DNA of 8,585 nucleotides, taken from positions 1 through 8,585 of the forward strand of contig SKZJ01000133.1 in assembly GCA_007127425.1 (NCBI GenBank). Reading direction: 5' to 3'. A model generated the notes under the pieces. The model did no database searches. It was given only the letters and a program-made list of their open reading frames with translations, and was not told the DNA's origin. Made by a program: the position numbers and the translations under genes. Source of the DNA: Wenzhouxiangella sp. (GTDB lineage: Bacteria; Pseudomonadota; Gammaproteobacteria; Xanthomonadales; Wenzhouxiangellaceae). Of the stretch, positions 1 through 5,760 are shown in pieces. Numbering within the stretch: position 1 is the first letter of the stretch; each line of letters begins with the position of its first letter.

Positions 1-1227
1 GATGCGCTTGTCGACCATGTCGACGATGGTGAAAATGTGGTCGTCGATTTTCAGGCTGGTTCGCCCGTCGGGCAGGGATTCCAGATGCTCTAGGATGAGG
101 CCGTTGAGGGTCTTGGCGCCGCTGGTGGGCAGTTGCCAGTCCATGCGTCGGTTAAGCATGCGCAGGGTGGCGCCGCCATCGACAATCCAGCTGCCGTCTT
201 CGAGCTTGCGGATCAGTTTCTGGCGGCCGCCGCCCTCGGTGGTGTACTCGCCCACGATCTCTTCGAGGATATCGTCGAGCGTGACCAGGCCCTGGATGTC
301 ACCGTATTCGTCCACCACCAGCCCCAGTCGGCGTTCACGGCTTTGGAACTCCAGCATTTGCTGGGTCAGCGGCGTGCCTTCGGGGACGAAGTAGGGGCTG
401 CGTACAGCCCTGAGCAAGCCGTCCCGGTCAAGCCGGTTCTGGATCAGTCGCGAGAGGATGGTGCGGATGTGCAGGAGACCGACGATATTGTCGAGGTCGC
501 CGCGCCAGACCGGCATGCGGGTATAGATGCTCTCGGTCAGCGCCTGCATTATGGTTTCCCAGTCAGCGTCGAGATCGAGGCCGACGATATCCTGGCGCGG
601 CACCATCACATCGTCGACCGTGCCATGTTCCAGATCGAGGATATTGATCAGCATCTGGCGGTGATCGAGCGATATCTTTTTTCCACCCTCCTTGACCAGG
701 GTACGCAGTTCCTCCCGGCTGAGTGAATCCTGATGCAGGCCCTTCTGGCTCACCCCAAAGGGCTTGAGCAGGGTCGCGGCCATGACATTGGTCAGCCAAA
801 CGGCCGGGTAAAGGATTTTGAGCAGCGGAGTGAGGACGTAGCTGGCCGGGTAGGCGATCCGTTCGGGGTAGAGTGCCGCCAGGGTCTTGGGAGCGACCTC
901 GGCAAAAATCAGGATCACCACCGTCAGGGCCAGGGTCGATACCCAGATACCTCCTTCGCCGAGCAGCCTCAAGGCGATCAGGGTGGCGATGGAAGCGGCC
1001 AGGATGTTGACCAGGTTGTTGCCCAGCAGGATCAAGCCGAACATGCGGTCGGGCTTGTTCAGCAGGCCTTGTGCCAGGCGTGCGCCGCGATGGCCGCTGT
1101 TGACCTGGTGGCGCAGTCGGTAACGGTTGAGCGCCACCAAACCGGTCTCGGAACTGGAAAAGAATGCCGACAGCACGATCAGTACCGCCAGGATGATGAA
1201 GAGTGTGGTCAGGGGAAGCTGGGTCAT
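1..1227 (-). CDS. corB: CorB-type CNNM/CBS-domain ion transporter (3' end cut by window edge)
   Basis: The visible 409 residues read from an ATG at 1227 with no frameshift, and the gene runs off the left edge. E. coli YfjD/CorB has 428 residues, so only a short tail is missing. Residues 1-185 form the membrane CNNM (DUF21) domain, with hydrophobic segments near 7-23, 62-88 and 95-110. It carries the SSSET motif (24-28), NNLVN (70-74) and EVAPKT (110-115); the acidic residue of that last motif lies where the CorC family binds Mg2+. Two CBS domains follow (about 205-265 and 275-330), with VVDEYGDIQGLVTLDDILEE as the second-CBS signature. The start of the CorC_HlyC transporter-associated domain follows (340 on). 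Family knowledge points to Mg2+/Co2+ export or resistance at the inner membrane. It begins 13 bases after ypjD stops, so the two are probably cotranscribed. No clear Shine-Dalgarno precedes the ATG. Transported ion not provable here. Confidence 0.93.
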   Translation of the reverse strand, partial: MTQLPLTTLFIILAVLIVLSAFFSSSETGLVALNRYRLRHQVNSGHRGARLAQGLLNKPDRMFGLILLGNNLVNILAASIATLIALRLLGEGGIWVSTLALTVVILIFAEVAPKTLAALYPERIAYPASYVLTPLLKILYPAVWLTNVMAATLLKPFGVSQKGLHQDSLSREELRTLVKEGGKKISLDHRQMLINILDLEHGTVDDVMVPRQDIVGLDLDADWETIMQALTESIYTRMPVWRGDLDNIVGLLHIRTILSRLIQNRLDRDGLLRAVRSPYFVPEGTPLTQQMLEFQSRERRLGLVVDEYGDIQGLVTLDDILEEIVGEYTTEGGGRQKLIRKLEDGSWIVDGGATLRMLNRRMDWQLPTSGAKTLNGLILEHLESLPDGRTSLKIDDHIFTIVDMVDKRI

Positions 1228-1240
1228 TGCAGATTGATCG

Positions 1241-2059
1241 TCAGGCGCCGGCCGAGATCATCCAGCTCCGATCCAGGAAGACTTCCAGCACCAGTTTGCT
1301 GCCGAAGTAGGCCAGCGCCAGAACGACCATCGCTGCCAGGGTCAGGTTGACGGCATGGCGTCCGCGCCAGCCCAACCAGTGACGCCCGGCCAGCAGGGCG
1401 GTGAACAGTACCCAGGAGAGCAGCGACAGCGCGGTTTTGTGAACCAGGTGCTGGTCGAACAGGTTATCGATGAAAATCAGTCCGGTCACCAGACTGGCGG
1501 TCAGCACCACCCAGCCGGCGGCGATCAGGCGGAACATCACGGTTTCGATGACGGCCAGGGGTGGTAACAACTCGAGCTGTCGCAACGGACGCGGGTGGCG
1601 CAAGGCATAGTCCTGGGCCGCCAGCATCAGGGCGTTGATGGCCGCGATCGACAGCAGGCTGTAGGCGAGCAATGAGGTAAAAACATGGATCTCCAGCATG
1701 GCCGAAACCTGGGTCAAGACCAGTGGCTCGGGGGTCAGCAGCCATTGCAGGGTCACGCAGAGCGCGGCACCGGGAAAGGCGATGATGCCGGTCTCCACGG
1801 TCCTCGACCACGGGCTGGTCAGCAGCAGGACGGCGACGACCATCAATGCGGCTAGGGACAGGGTATGGACGAAGTTGACGTCCCAGCCAAGCGGCGTGGC
1901 CATTGCCTGCCAGGCCACGCTGGCGTGCACAAGCGTGGCTGCGACGGCAGAGGCAGTGCCAAACTTTCGCAGCGTCGGTGCAGAGCGGTAGTAGCCCAGC
2001 GCGATGAGGCTACCGGCAGCCAGGTACAGTATTACCGCCAGTGGTGCGAGCAGGGTCAT
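1241..2059 (-). CDS. ypjD: YpjD, CcsA-like eight-helix inner membrane protein
   Basis: A protein of 272 residues (E. coli YpjD 263), almost entirely hydrophobic, with about eight membrane helices (roughly 1-24, 37-55, 65-81, 90-108, 126-149, 170-197, 207-226, 236-262). Hallmarks of the cytochrome c assembly protein CcsA/ResC superfamily are visible: a helix-border histidine at 125 (EIHVF), HKTALSLLSW from 207, and GRHWLGWRGRHAV from 225 followed by the YFGSKLVLEV helix. The tryptophan-rich haem-handling WWD loop of true CcsA/CcmF proteins is not seen, as expected for the YpjD branch. ATG at 2059 was chosen over an in-frame GTG at 2068, because the membrane segment starts right after it and neither has a good ribosome binding site. 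The gene lies between ffh (divergent) and corB (downstream), as in E. coli, which suggests a shared role with CorB in divalent-cation homeostasis. That role is inference. Confidence 0.9.
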   Translation of the reverse strand: MTLLAPLAVILYLAAGSLIALGYYRSAPTLRKFGTASAVAATLVHASVAWQAMATPLGWDVNFVHTLSLAALMVVAVLLLTSPWSRTVETGIIAFPGAALCVTLQWLLTPEPLVLTQVSAMLEIHVFTSLLAYSLLSIAAINALMLAAQDYALRHPRPLRQLELLPPLAVIETVMFRLIAAGWVVLTASLVTGLIFIDNLFDQHLVHKTALSLLSWVLFTALLAGRHWLGWRGRHAVNLTLAAMVVLALAYFGSKLVLEVFLDRSWMISAGA

Positions 2060-2083
2060 CGGGTCCACGATTGGGGCAGAAGC

Positions 2084-2115
2084 TTGTCTGATAATGAGTA
2101 TGGCTTAAGTATAAT
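2084..2115 (+). promoter_or_regulatory. probable ffh promoter with consensus -10 box
   Basis: A perfect TATAAT lies at 2110-2115, putting a start of transcription near 2122 and a short leader of about 28 bases before the ffh ATG. The -35 is weak. TTGTCT at 2084-2089 resembles the consensus but would need a 20-base spacer, and nothing better sits at 17. The gene is divergent from ypjD, so a promoter must lie in this 90-base gap. Identification of the -10 is fairly secure and of the -35 is not. Confidence 0.45.
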
Positions 2116-2120
2116 GGCAG
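2091..2120 (-). promoter_or_regulatory. possible sigma-70 promoter for ypjD-corB
   Basis: Read on the minus strand, CTGCCA (2120-2115; four of six matches to TTGACA) is followed after 18 bases by CATTAT (2096-2091; four of six matches to TATAAT). This would start transcription about 25 bases upstream of the ypjD ATG. It overlaps the proposed ffh -10 box on the other strand. The matches are moderate, and a second minus-strand TATACT (2113-2108) lacks a good -35, so the call is tentative. Confidence 0.3.
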
Positions 2121-2149
2121 TTCTGGCCTGAATCCCGAGTGTTTGACCG

Positions 2150-3523
2150 ATGTTCGACCAACTCAGTAAACGACTGACCGGATCCCTGGAGCGGCTCAAG
2201 GGTCGCGGCCGGCTGACCGAAGACAATATCCGCGAGGCCCTGCGCGAGGTGCGCGTGGCCCTGCTCGAGGCCGATGTCGCCCTGCCGGTGGTCAAGGATT
2301 TCATTGCCCAGGTCAGCGAGCGGGCCATTGGCCACGAAGTGGCCGGCAGTCTCAAGCCGGGCGAGGCGCTGGTCAAGGTCGTGCACGAGGAGCTCAAGCG
2401 CGTACTGGGTGAAGAGCAGGCACCACTCAACCTGGAGCGCCAGGCACCGGTGGTGATCCTGCTGGCCGGCCTGCAGGGCGCAGGCAAGACCACCACTGCC
2501 GGCAAGCTGGCCAACCTGCTGCGCGAGCGCCACAAGAAAAAGGTGGTCATGGCCAGTTGCGACATTTACCGTCCAGCCGCCATCGATCAGCTCGAAACCC
2601 TGGCCGGACAGGTCGAGGCCGGGTTTTATCGCTCCGATCGCGTCGACGATGCCGTGGTCATCGCCCGCGAGGCGCACGAGCATGCGCGCAAGCAGTTCGC
2701 TGATGTCCTGATTCTCGACACCGCCGGCCGGCTGGCGGTGGACGAGGCGATGATGGACGAGATCCGCCGCGTCCACGCCGAGATCAATCCGGCCGAGGTA
2801 CTGTTCGTGGTTGATGCCATGACCGGCCAGGATGCCGCCAATACCGCGAAGGCCTTCCACGAGGCATTGCCGCTGACCGGGGTGGTGCTGACCAAGACCG
2901 ATGGCGATGCTCGCGGCGGTGCGGCACTGTCGGTCCGGCAGATCACCGGAGCGCCGATCAAGTTCCTCGGTACCGGCGAGAAGATCGACGGCCTGGAGCC
3001 GTTCCATCCGGATCGCCTGGCCTCACGCATTCTCGGCATGGGCGACGTGCTCAGCCTGGTCGAGGAAGTCGAGCGCAAGGTCGATCAGAAGAAGGCCAAG
3101 CGACTGGCCGGCAAGGTCGGCAAGGCGAGCAAGCGTTTTGGCCTGGATGACTTTCGCGACCAGCTCATCCAGATGGAAAGTCTTGGCGGCATGGGGTCGC
3201 TGATGGACAAGCTGCCGGGCATGGGCAACCTGTCCGATGCGGTCAAGTCGAAGGTGGACGACCGCCAGACCAGGCGCATGGTGGCCATCATCAACTCCAT
3301 GACGCCGAATGAGCGCCGTTATCCCGACATCATCAGGGGCTCGCGCAAGCGCCGTATCGCCGCCGGCTCCGGTCTGCAGATCCAGGACGTCAACCGCCTG
3401 CTCAAGCAGCACAAGCAGATGCAGAAGATGATGAAAAAGGTGGGGTCGAAAGGCGCGATGCAGAAGATGATGAAGCGTCTGCCCGGCGGCGGCATGCCCG
3501 GCGGGGGCGGGATGCCGTTCTAG
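2150..3523 (+). CDS. ffh: Signal recognition particle GTPase Ffh (SRP54)
   Basis: A full-length 457-residue Ffh (E. coli 453). With 4.5S RNA it binds signal sequences emerging from the ribosome and delivers nascent membrane proteins to FtsY at the inner membrane. The N domain (about 1-90) holds ALLEADVALPVV (37-48). The G domain holds the P-loop GLQGAGKTT (107-115), the SRP insertion region with DIYRPAAIDQLE (138-149), DTAGR (190-194) and TKTDGDARGG (248-257). The methionine-rich M domain starts near 295 and contains the RNA-binding SRKRRIAAGSG (398-408) and QDVNRLLKQ (412-420). It ends in a Met/Gly/Pro-rich tail (436-457). The ATG gives the usual MFDQL start; upstream only a weak GAG (2137-2139) resembles a ribosome binding site. 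It heads the block shared with rpsP, though rpsP probably has its own promoter in the following 137 bases. Confidence 0.98.
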   Translation: MFDQLSKRLTGSLERLKGRGRLTEDNIREALREVRVALLEADVALPVVKDFIAQVSERAIGHEVAGSLKPGEALVKVVHEELKRVLGEEQAPLNLERQAPVVILLAGLQGAGKTTTAGKLANLLRERHKKKVVMASCDIYRPAAIDQLETLAGQVEAGFYRSDRVDDAVVIAREAHEHARKQFADVLILDTAGRLAVDEAMMDEIRRVHAEINPAEVLFVVDAMTGQDAANTAKAFHEALPLTGVVLTKTDGDARGGAALSVRQITGAPIKFLGTGEKIDGLEPFHPDRLASRILGMGDVLSLVEEVERKVDQKKAKRLAGKVGKASKRFGLDDFRDQLIQMESLGGMGSLMDKLPGMGNLSDAVKSKVDDRQTRRMVAIINSMTPNERRYPDIIRGSRKRRIAAGSGLQIQDVNRLLKQHKQMQKMMKKVGSKGAMQKMMKRLPGGGMPGGGGMPF

Positions 3524-3556
3524 ACAGGGTCAGGGGGGCCAGGGCGCTAATTCCTC

Positions 3557-3585
3557 TTCCCTTGGCGGGTGAATTCCAGTAAAAT
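3557..3585 (+). promoter_or_regulatory. possible promoter for rpsP-rimM-trmD
   Basis: TAAAAT (3580-3585, five of six -10 matches) is preceded at a 17-base spacing by TTCCCT (3557-3562, three of six -35 matches). It lies in the 137-base gap after ffh. This would make a leader of about 70 bases that includes the hairpin at 3619-3639. Gammaproteobacterial rpsP genes commonly have their own promoter here, which fits. The -35 box is poor and no activator site is recognisable. Confidence 0.4.
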
Positions 3586-3618
3586 TGCGGGTTTGCCGAT
3601 TCAGCAAGTTTTGCAGTG

Positions 3619-3639
3619 CCGGAGCCGGTCTGGCTTCGG
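3619..3639 (+). promoter_or_regulatory. leader hairpin upstream of rpsP
   Basis: CCGGAGCC (3619-3626) pairs with GGCTTCGG (3632-3639) around the five-base loop GGTCT, giving eight pairs including one G-U. An alternative pairing of GAGCC (3622-3626) with GGCTC (3640-3644) competes for the same bases. The hairpin ends 11 bases before the ribosome binding site and is not followed by a T run, so it is not a usual intrinsic terminator. It could tune translation or mRNA stability of rpsP. No known leader family is recognised. Confidence 0.5.
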
Positions 3640-3650
3640 GGCTCATTTTC

Positions 3651-3655
3651 AGGAG
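3651..3655 (+). promoter_or_regulatory. rpsP ribosome binding site
   Basis: AGGAG lies five bases before ATG 3661. It is the clearest Shine-Dalgarno sequence seen in the window. It decides the rpsP start against an in-frame GTG at 3616, which would add 15 residues that read through the leader hairpin. Confidence 0.85.
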
Positions 3656-3660
3656 AGAAC

Positions 3661-3927
3661 ATGGTCAAGATTCGTCTCAGCCGGGGTGGTGCCAAGAAGC
3701 AGCCCTTCTATCAAATCGTGGTGACCGACAGCCGCAATTCGCGTGACGGCCGCAACATCGAGCGCCTCGGGTTCTTCAACCCGGTGGCTCGTGGTCAGGA
3801 CGAGCGCCTGCGTCTGGACACCAGCCGCATCGACCACTGGGTCAAGCAGGGTGCGCAGGTGTCCGAGCGCGTGAGCAAGCTGGTCATCGAGGCGCGCAAG
3901 GCCCAGCAGGCTCAGCCGGCCGCGTAA
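3661..3927 (+). CDS. rpsP: 30S ribosomal protein S16
   Basis: An 88-residue protein (E. coli S16 82) that binds 16S rRNA early in assembly of the 30S body. The start [17 protein letters not shown], the block [19 protein letters not shown] (about 23-41) and [18 protein letters not shown] are characteristic of S16. The C-terminal tail is short, basic and then Ala/Gln-rich ([12 protein letters not shown]). The start at 3661 follows a clear AGGAG. The stop codon TAA shares its last base with the ATG of rimM, so the two are almost certainly translationally coupled. The gene opens the ribosome-maturation operon. Confidence 0.97.
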   Translation: MVKIRLSRGGAKKQPFYQIVVTDSRNSRDGRNIERLGFFNPVARGQDERLRLDTSRIDHWVKQGAQVSERVSKLVIEARKAQQAQPAA

Positions 3928-4457
3928 TGAGCAGCCCGGGGCCGTCGGAGTCGGCCGTTGTCGGCCACTTCAATGGTCCCTGGGGCGTTCAGGGTTGGGT
4001 GCGGGTTTTTTCCCACACCCGCCCGCCGACTGCCATTTTCGATTACCACCCCTGGTGGGTGGGTGAGAGCGACAGGGAAATGGTGGTCGAGGACTGGCGC
4101 AAGGCCGGTCCTCGTCTGGTGGCGCGATTGCGCGGCATCGACACACCTGAAGCGGCCGCAGCGCTGGGTCGTGGTGAAATCCGGGTTCCCCGTTCTTGTC
4201 TGCCCAAACCCGGGGCAGGACACTACTACTGGCAAGACCTGATCGGCCTGGAAGTCGTCAATATCGATGACCACTGCTATGGCCGGGTCGCGGCGCTGAT
4301 GGAGACGGGCGCCCACGACGTGCTTGATGTGCGTGGCGATCGCCATGGTTCCGTGCTGATCCCCTTCGTTGTCGATGAGTTCATTCGCCAGGTCGATCTC
4401 GACGCCGGCCGCATCGTGGTCGACTGGCCGCTGGAATGGCTGGAAGACGATGCTTGA
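3927..4457 (+). CDS. rimM: Ribosome maturation factor RimM
   Basis: A 176-residue protein (E. coli 182) that binds S19 and helps mature the 30S head. The N-terminal beta-barrel domain carries [20 protein letters not shown] (11-30) and the [19 protein letters not shown] stretch (67-85). The PRC-barrel domain follows from about 98, with [11 protein letters not shown] (100-110), GAHDVLDV (128-135), [15 protein letters not shown] (145-159) and a terminal [10 protein letters not shown]. The Phe-Asn in place of the usual Ile-xx in the first Gly-rich motif, and three tryptophans at 19, 43 and 44, are minor variants. Its ATG overlaps the rpsP stop by one base and its end overlaps trmD by eight bases. 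No separate ribosome binding site is obvious. Confidence 0.96.
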   Translation: MSSPGPSESAVVGHFNGPWGVQGWVRVFSHTRPPTAIFDYHPWWVGESDREMVVEDWRKAGPRLVARLRGIDTPEAAAALGRGEIRVPRSCLPKPGAGHYYWQDLIGLEVVNIDDHCYGRVAALMETGAHDVLDVRGDRHGSVLIPFVVDEFIRQVDLDAGRIVVDWPLEWLEDDA

Positions 4458-5154
4458 GCGCATCGACGTCATCACCCTTTTCCCCGAATGGATCGAGCAG
4501 CTCAAGGGGCTGGGCCTGACGGGCAGGGCGCTGGCCGATGGCCGGGTGGATCTCAGGTGCTGGAATCCGCGAGATCATGCCTCAGGCGTCCATCGCAGCG
4601 TCGACGATCGACCGTATGGCGGCGGGCCGGGGATGGTGATGCGTCCGGAGCCGCTGGCGCGAACCATCGAGGAGGCCCGGGCCGACGGCCCACCGGCGCA
4701 TGTGGTGGCTTTGAGTCCCCAGGGGCGCCGACTGGACCAGTCCGGCGTGATGGAACTGGTTGATCGAGAGCGCCTGATATTGATCTGCGGGCGTTACGAA
4801 GGCATTGACGAGCGTGTGCTTGAAAGCCTGGTCGACGAGGAGTGGTCGATCGGAGACTACGTGCTGTCGGGTGGCGAGCCGGCTGCCGCCGTCCTGATCG
4901 ATGCCCTGGTCCGGCAATTGCCGGGCGTCCTTGGGCATGAACTCTCGGCGATCGAGGATTCTTTTGCCGACGGCCTGCTCGATTGCCCGCACTACACGCG
5001 TCCGGAAGTCTGGCGCGGCCGGCCGGTGCCCGAGGTGCTCCTGAGCGGCGACCACGCCCGCATCGCCGAGTGGCGCCGCGAGCAGGCCCTGGAGCGCACC
5101 CGCCGGCGGCGACCGGATTTGCTGGAAGGGGAAAAGGTGAAAGGTGAAAGGTGA
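4450..5154 (+). CDS. trmD: tRNA (guanine37-N1)-methyltransferase TrmD, unusual short C-terminus
   Basis: A 234-residue protein (E. coli 255). It transfers methyl from S-adenosylmethionine to N1 of G37 in tRNAs, preventing +1 frameshifting. The SPOUT trefoil-knot core is complete: [11 protein letters not shown] (52-62), LSPQGRRL (88-95), [11 protein letters not shown] (113-123) and [10 protein letters not shown] (134-143). The catalytic Asp is at 170 ([10 protein letters not shown]), with an Arg at 155. The ATG at 4450 lies inside the end of rimM. An in-frame upstream start at 4369 only reads through rimM in another frame and was refused. After the conserved RRRRPDLLE the usual 20-30 residue tail is missing. 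It is replaced by GEKVKGER, and these codons and the TGA stop lie in the AAAGGTG tandem repeat. The catalytic core should be unaffected; the lost tail is discussed in the findings. Confidence 0.96.
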   Translation: MLERIDVITLFPEWIEQLKGLGLTGRALADGRVDLRCWNPRDHASGVHRSVDDRPYGGGPGMVMRPEPLARTIEEARADGPPAHVVALSPQGRRLDQSGVMELVDRERLILICGRYEGIDERVLESLVDEEWSIGDYVLSGGEPAAAVLIDALVRQLPGVLGHELSAIEDSFADGLLDCPHYTRPEVWRGRPVPEVLLSGDHARIAEWRREQALERTRRRRPDLLEGEKVKGER

Positions 5155-5236
5155 AAGGTGATAAGGAGGGGAGCGGTTTCCCTTCCGTGCCGGCGCCCCC
5201 AAAATCCTTTTACCTTTTCCCCTTTTACCTTTTACC
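5123..5236 (+). repeat. inverted-repeat element between trmD and rplS
   Basis: A purine-rich left arm and a pyrimidine-rich right arm enclose a GC-rich core. Positions 5123-5144 can pair with 5206-5227 over 22 positions: 19 Watson-Crick and three G-U or G-T. This includes a perfect 11-base match, GGGGAAAAGGT (5128-5138) to ACCTTTTCCCC (5212-5222). The right arm holds TTTTACC three times (5208-5214, 5223-5229, 5230-5236), interrupted by TTTTCCCC. The core (5161-5205) has GGGG (5168-5171) that can pair with CCCC near 5196-5200. There is no long T run after the stem as in a simple terminator. It resembles a small non-coding interspersed repeat, but that cannot be shown from one copy. Confidence 0.75.
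5133..5160 (+). repeat. four perfect tandem copies of AAAGGTG
   Basis: Units lie at 5133-5139, 5140-5146, 5147-5153 and 5154-5160, immediately followed by ATAAGGAGGGG. The period is seven, so the repeat cycles through all three frames. In the trmD frame it reads KVKGER and then stops at TGA 5152-5154. Slippage by one unit would shift the reading frame of the trmD tail. It forms the left arm of the larger inverted element. Confidence 0.95.
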
Positions 5237-5251
5237 TCCATACGTTATAAT
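5224..5251 (+). promoter_or_regulatory. probable rplS promoter, -35 inside the repeat arm
   Basis: A perfect TATAAT at 5246-5251 is preceded by TTTACC (5224-5229, four of six matches to TTGACA) with a 16-base spacer. Transcription would start near 5258, giving a leader of about 50 bases that contains a small hairpin (5265-5279). The -35 box falls within a TTTTACC unit of the repeat's right arm, while the -10 lies just outside it. It would let L19 be made independently of the upstream operon. The -10 assignment is good; the -35 is plausible. Confidence 0.55.
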
Positions 5252-5264
5252 GCTCCGCTTGTCT

Positions 5265-5279
5265 GCCTCGGCATGAGGC
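5265..5279 (+). promoter_or_regulatory. small hairpin in the rplS leader
   Basis: GCCTC (5265-5269) pairs with GAGGC (5275-5279) around GGCAT. It lies just after the predicted transcription start and 28 bases before the rplS ATG. Five pairs could form by chance, so a role in regulation or 5' end protection is only a suggestion. Confidence 0.35.
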
Positions 5280-5307
5280 CTGTTTGAACGATTCGGGAAG
5301 AGCAGTC

Positions 5308-5676
5308 ATGAGCAACATCATCGACGAAATCAACAAGGAACAGACCGAGCGGGAAATCCCGGAATTCGGTGCCGGCGACACGGTCGTCGTGAATCTGTGG
5401 GTCCGTGAGGGTGATCGCCAGCGACTGCAGGCCTTCGAGGGCGTGGTGATCGCCAAGCGCAATCGCGGCCTCAACTCCGCCTTCACCGTACGCAAGATGT
5501 CGCACGGCACCGGTGTCGAACGTGTTTTCCAGACCTACAGCCCGCTGATCGAGTCGATCAAGGTCAAGCGTCGCGGCAAAGTCCGCCGCGCCAAGCTGTT
5601 CTACCTGCGTGACCTGGAAGGCAAGGCTGCACGTATCAAGGAAAAGCTGACGGGCCGCACCCGCGCTCGCGCCTGA
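5308..5676 (+). CDS. rplS: 50S ribosomal protein L19
   Basis: A 122-residue protein (E. coli 115) located at the 30S-50S interface. The start [12 protein letters not shown], the SH3-like core [20 protein letters not shown], then [31 protein letters not shown] and [20 protein letters not shown] are all typical of L19. The tail is slightly longer and basic ([12 protein letters not shown]). ATG 5308 was chosen because it gives the conserved N-terminus; an in-frame TTG at 5284 would add eight unconserved residues. A weak GGAAG (5296-5300) precedes it by seven bases. In E. coli this gene is the last of the rpsP operon. Here a 153-base gap with a repeat and a likely promoter separates it from trmD, and a strong terminator follows. 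Confidence 0.97.
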   Translation: MSNIIDEINKEQTEREIPEFGAGDTVVVNLWVREGDRQRLQAFEGVVIAKRNRGLNSAFTVRKMSHGTGVERVFQTYSPLIESIKVKRRGKVRRAKLFYLRDLEGKAARIKEKLTGRTRARA

Positions 5677-5697
5677 CGCTTTTTCCCAGGCGACAAT

Positions 5698-5731
5698 CAG
5701 AAAAGGCCAGCCAACGTGCTGGCCTTTTCTG
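5698..5731. terminator. bidirectional intrinsic terminator between rplS and bactofilin
   Basis: AGAAAAGGCCAGC (5699-5711) and GCTGGCCTTTTCT (5718-5730) pair perfectly over 13 bases around CAACGT, and 5698 C can add a pair with 5731 G. The GC-rich upper stem GGCCAGC is flanked by an A run on one side and a T run on the other, so both transcripts end in a U tract. It lies 22 bases after the rplS stop and 30 bases after the bactofilin stop on the other strand, so it can serve both convergent units. Confidence 0.93.
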
Positions 5732-5760
5732 TTGAGGGATGGGGCGGGGCTCAGTCGGTA

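Noticed and set aside
733..1350. 205-residue plus-strand frame across corB and the end of ypjD
   Set aside because: Composition is Gln/Asp/Gly-rich without domains, while the opposite strand carries two recognisable conserved genes.
2105..3007. 300-residue open frame antisense to ffh
   Set aside because: It lies wholly opposite a clear ffh gene, shows no recognisable domain, and is a typical consequence of GC-rich codon use.
3616..3660. Upstream GTG start for rpsP
   Set aside because: It would translate the leader hairpin and the ribosome binding site; ATG 3661 has an AGGAG at the right distance and gives the conserved N-terminus.
4369..4449. 27-residue upstream extension of TrmD
   Set aside because: It only reads rimM in another frame; the conserved TrmD N-terminus starts at 4450.
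5123..5227. Plain intrinsic terminator for trmD
   Set aside because: The possible loop is about 61 bases, the stem is AT/purine-rich at its top rather than GC-rich, and the following T runs are themselves paired within the arm; weak termination is possible but does not explain the tandem units.
5133..5236. CRISPR array
   Set aside because: The units are seven bases, directly abutting on one side and inverted on the other, with no spacers of regular length and no cas genes nearby.
5284..5307. Upstream TTG start for rplS
   Set aside because: The added eight residues are not part of the L19 family, and ATG 5308 gives the conserved MSNII start.
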